This document shows positions 63,422-64,000 of a stretch of DNA of 64,000 nt, in pieces. Numbering within the stretch: position 1 is the first letter of the stretch; each line of letters begins with the position of its first letter. Location: contig JAHQRK010000049.1 of assembly GCA_019828595.1 (NCBI GenBank), forward strand, positions 62,001-126,000. Reading direction: 5' to 3'. Under the pieces are notes generated by a model, which was not told the origin of the DNA, did not search any database, and worked only from the letters and a program-made list of their open reading frames with translations. The translations under genes and the position numbers were made by a program. The stretch is from Aphanomyces cochlioides (taxonomy: Eukaryota; Oomycota; Saprolegniomycetes; Saprolegniales; Verrucalvaceae).

Positions 63422-64000
63422 AGTTTGTTCCAACCGATTATCGCCTTTGAGTTTCCTTGGTTTAGGAATTGCTAAGTATCAAAATTCGTCTTCCAGTCCC
63501 ACTAAAGTTCACCAAAACTCTGAACTTTGACAATTAGCTCATGTGTAAGGTTTTACACAAAAAGTCGAAGCCCGATCATCCTATTTCACGCCTTATACTA
63601 ACTTTTTCCTCTGGAGTCTGCCTTGGCCACCAGAGTTTCTCGTCGTTCACAGAATCTCGGAGATGATACATGCAACCAACTGACCATTATCTCCTTATAG
63701 TCATCTCAGGGAGATTTAGTATTGTGCTTTTGATACAACATTGTGAGGAACGGTTTGAATCGACCGAGGTTTCGAATCGATTCCGAATCGAACGGGCTTC
63801 TCTGATTCACGAAAAAAGAGACTTTCTCTCTCTGAAAAGTGAAGAGTTTGCAAACTTTTTTCTTTGTTCGATTTTCGTGAAGTATTGTCATTTTCAACCA
63901 AATTTGTGGTTATGACCAAAAAGCGAATTCATTTTCAAATCGATTTCATCATACTGAAGTGGTGTGTGTCAGTGTGTGTTTTGCGTGAGTTAGGTGGCTG
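63422..64000. other. Window end: MITE remnants
   Basis: 63722 onward starts TTGTGCTTTTGATACAAC after TA, i.e. the right end of the MITE family in reverse orientation, but the match fades after about 80 bases. At 63885, after TA (63883-63884), a second copy begins TTGTCATTTTCAACC in direct orientation and runs off the window, nearly identical to 48930-49045. No gene here. Confidence 0.65.

Noticed and set aside
1..64000. tRNA and rRNA genes
   Set aside because: Looked for T-loop consensus and rRNA-like stretches by eye and found none I could support; a covariance-model search would be needed to exclude them.

Overview
This window looks like a repeat-rich accessory region of an oomycete nuclear genome, most likely Saprolegniales and possibly Aphanomyces (genus inferred from gene families, not proven). 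The support is eukaryotic gene structure with very short 38-45 nt GT-AG introns, several eukaryotic transposon superfamilies (chromovirus, Crypton, PIF/Harbinger, Tc1/mariner-like DDE), a Cys/His zinc-finger family of the oomycete 'WRKY19-like' type, a tandem F-box-like/LRR family, and one secreted purple acid phosphatase. I saw no rRNA, tRNA or CRISPR signal. Four genes look intact without splicing: the zinc-finger gene at 33774-34274, the phosphatase at 39961-41403, and LRR genes at 46517-47884 and 62024-63421. A spliced transposon accessory gene at 12016-12933 also looks intact.

Layout. 1-11.5 kb: decayed Tc1-like remnant, then degenerate zinc-finger copies, a 5.4 kb Ty3/gypsy chromovirus on the minus strand (LTRs 3250-3469 and 8392-8611, target duplication ACGTC), and a zinc-finger pseudogene split by a 1.26 kb element with an 8-bp target duplication. 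11.8-14.2 kb: PIF/Harbinger element (duplication ATT) with two convergent genes. 14.45-27.24 kb: head-to-tail array of nine units from an internally deleted Crypton (seven of about 1.67 kb, two of about 0.55 kb), each long unit carrying the C-terminal half of a tyrosine recombinase plus a GCR1_C-like domain. 28.3-34.3 kb: a frameshifted zinc-finger copy, a 2.96 kb non-coding TIR-bounded element containing a tandem duplication, and the one intact zinc-finger gene. 35-39.5 kb: two damaged Tc1/mariner-type transposases. 39.96-41.4 kb: the phosphatase.

42.2 kb to the end: nine relatives of one F-box-like/LRR gene on both strands. Two are intact. The others are truncated or frameshifted, or carry insertions whose empty sites can be read from the flanks: a 216-bp TA-duplicating MITE, a 2.74 kb PIF/Harbinger with duplication TCA, and a 189-bp insert with a 7-bp duplication. 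Duplicated non-coding blocks between the genes suggest growth by segmental duplication.

The most unusual structure is the Crypton array: tandem, nearly identical deletion derivatives of a tyrosine-recombinase transposon, of two deletion classes. This could come from repeated integration of circular intermediates or from unequal crossing over. Homology assignments here are by eye and were not checked by database search.
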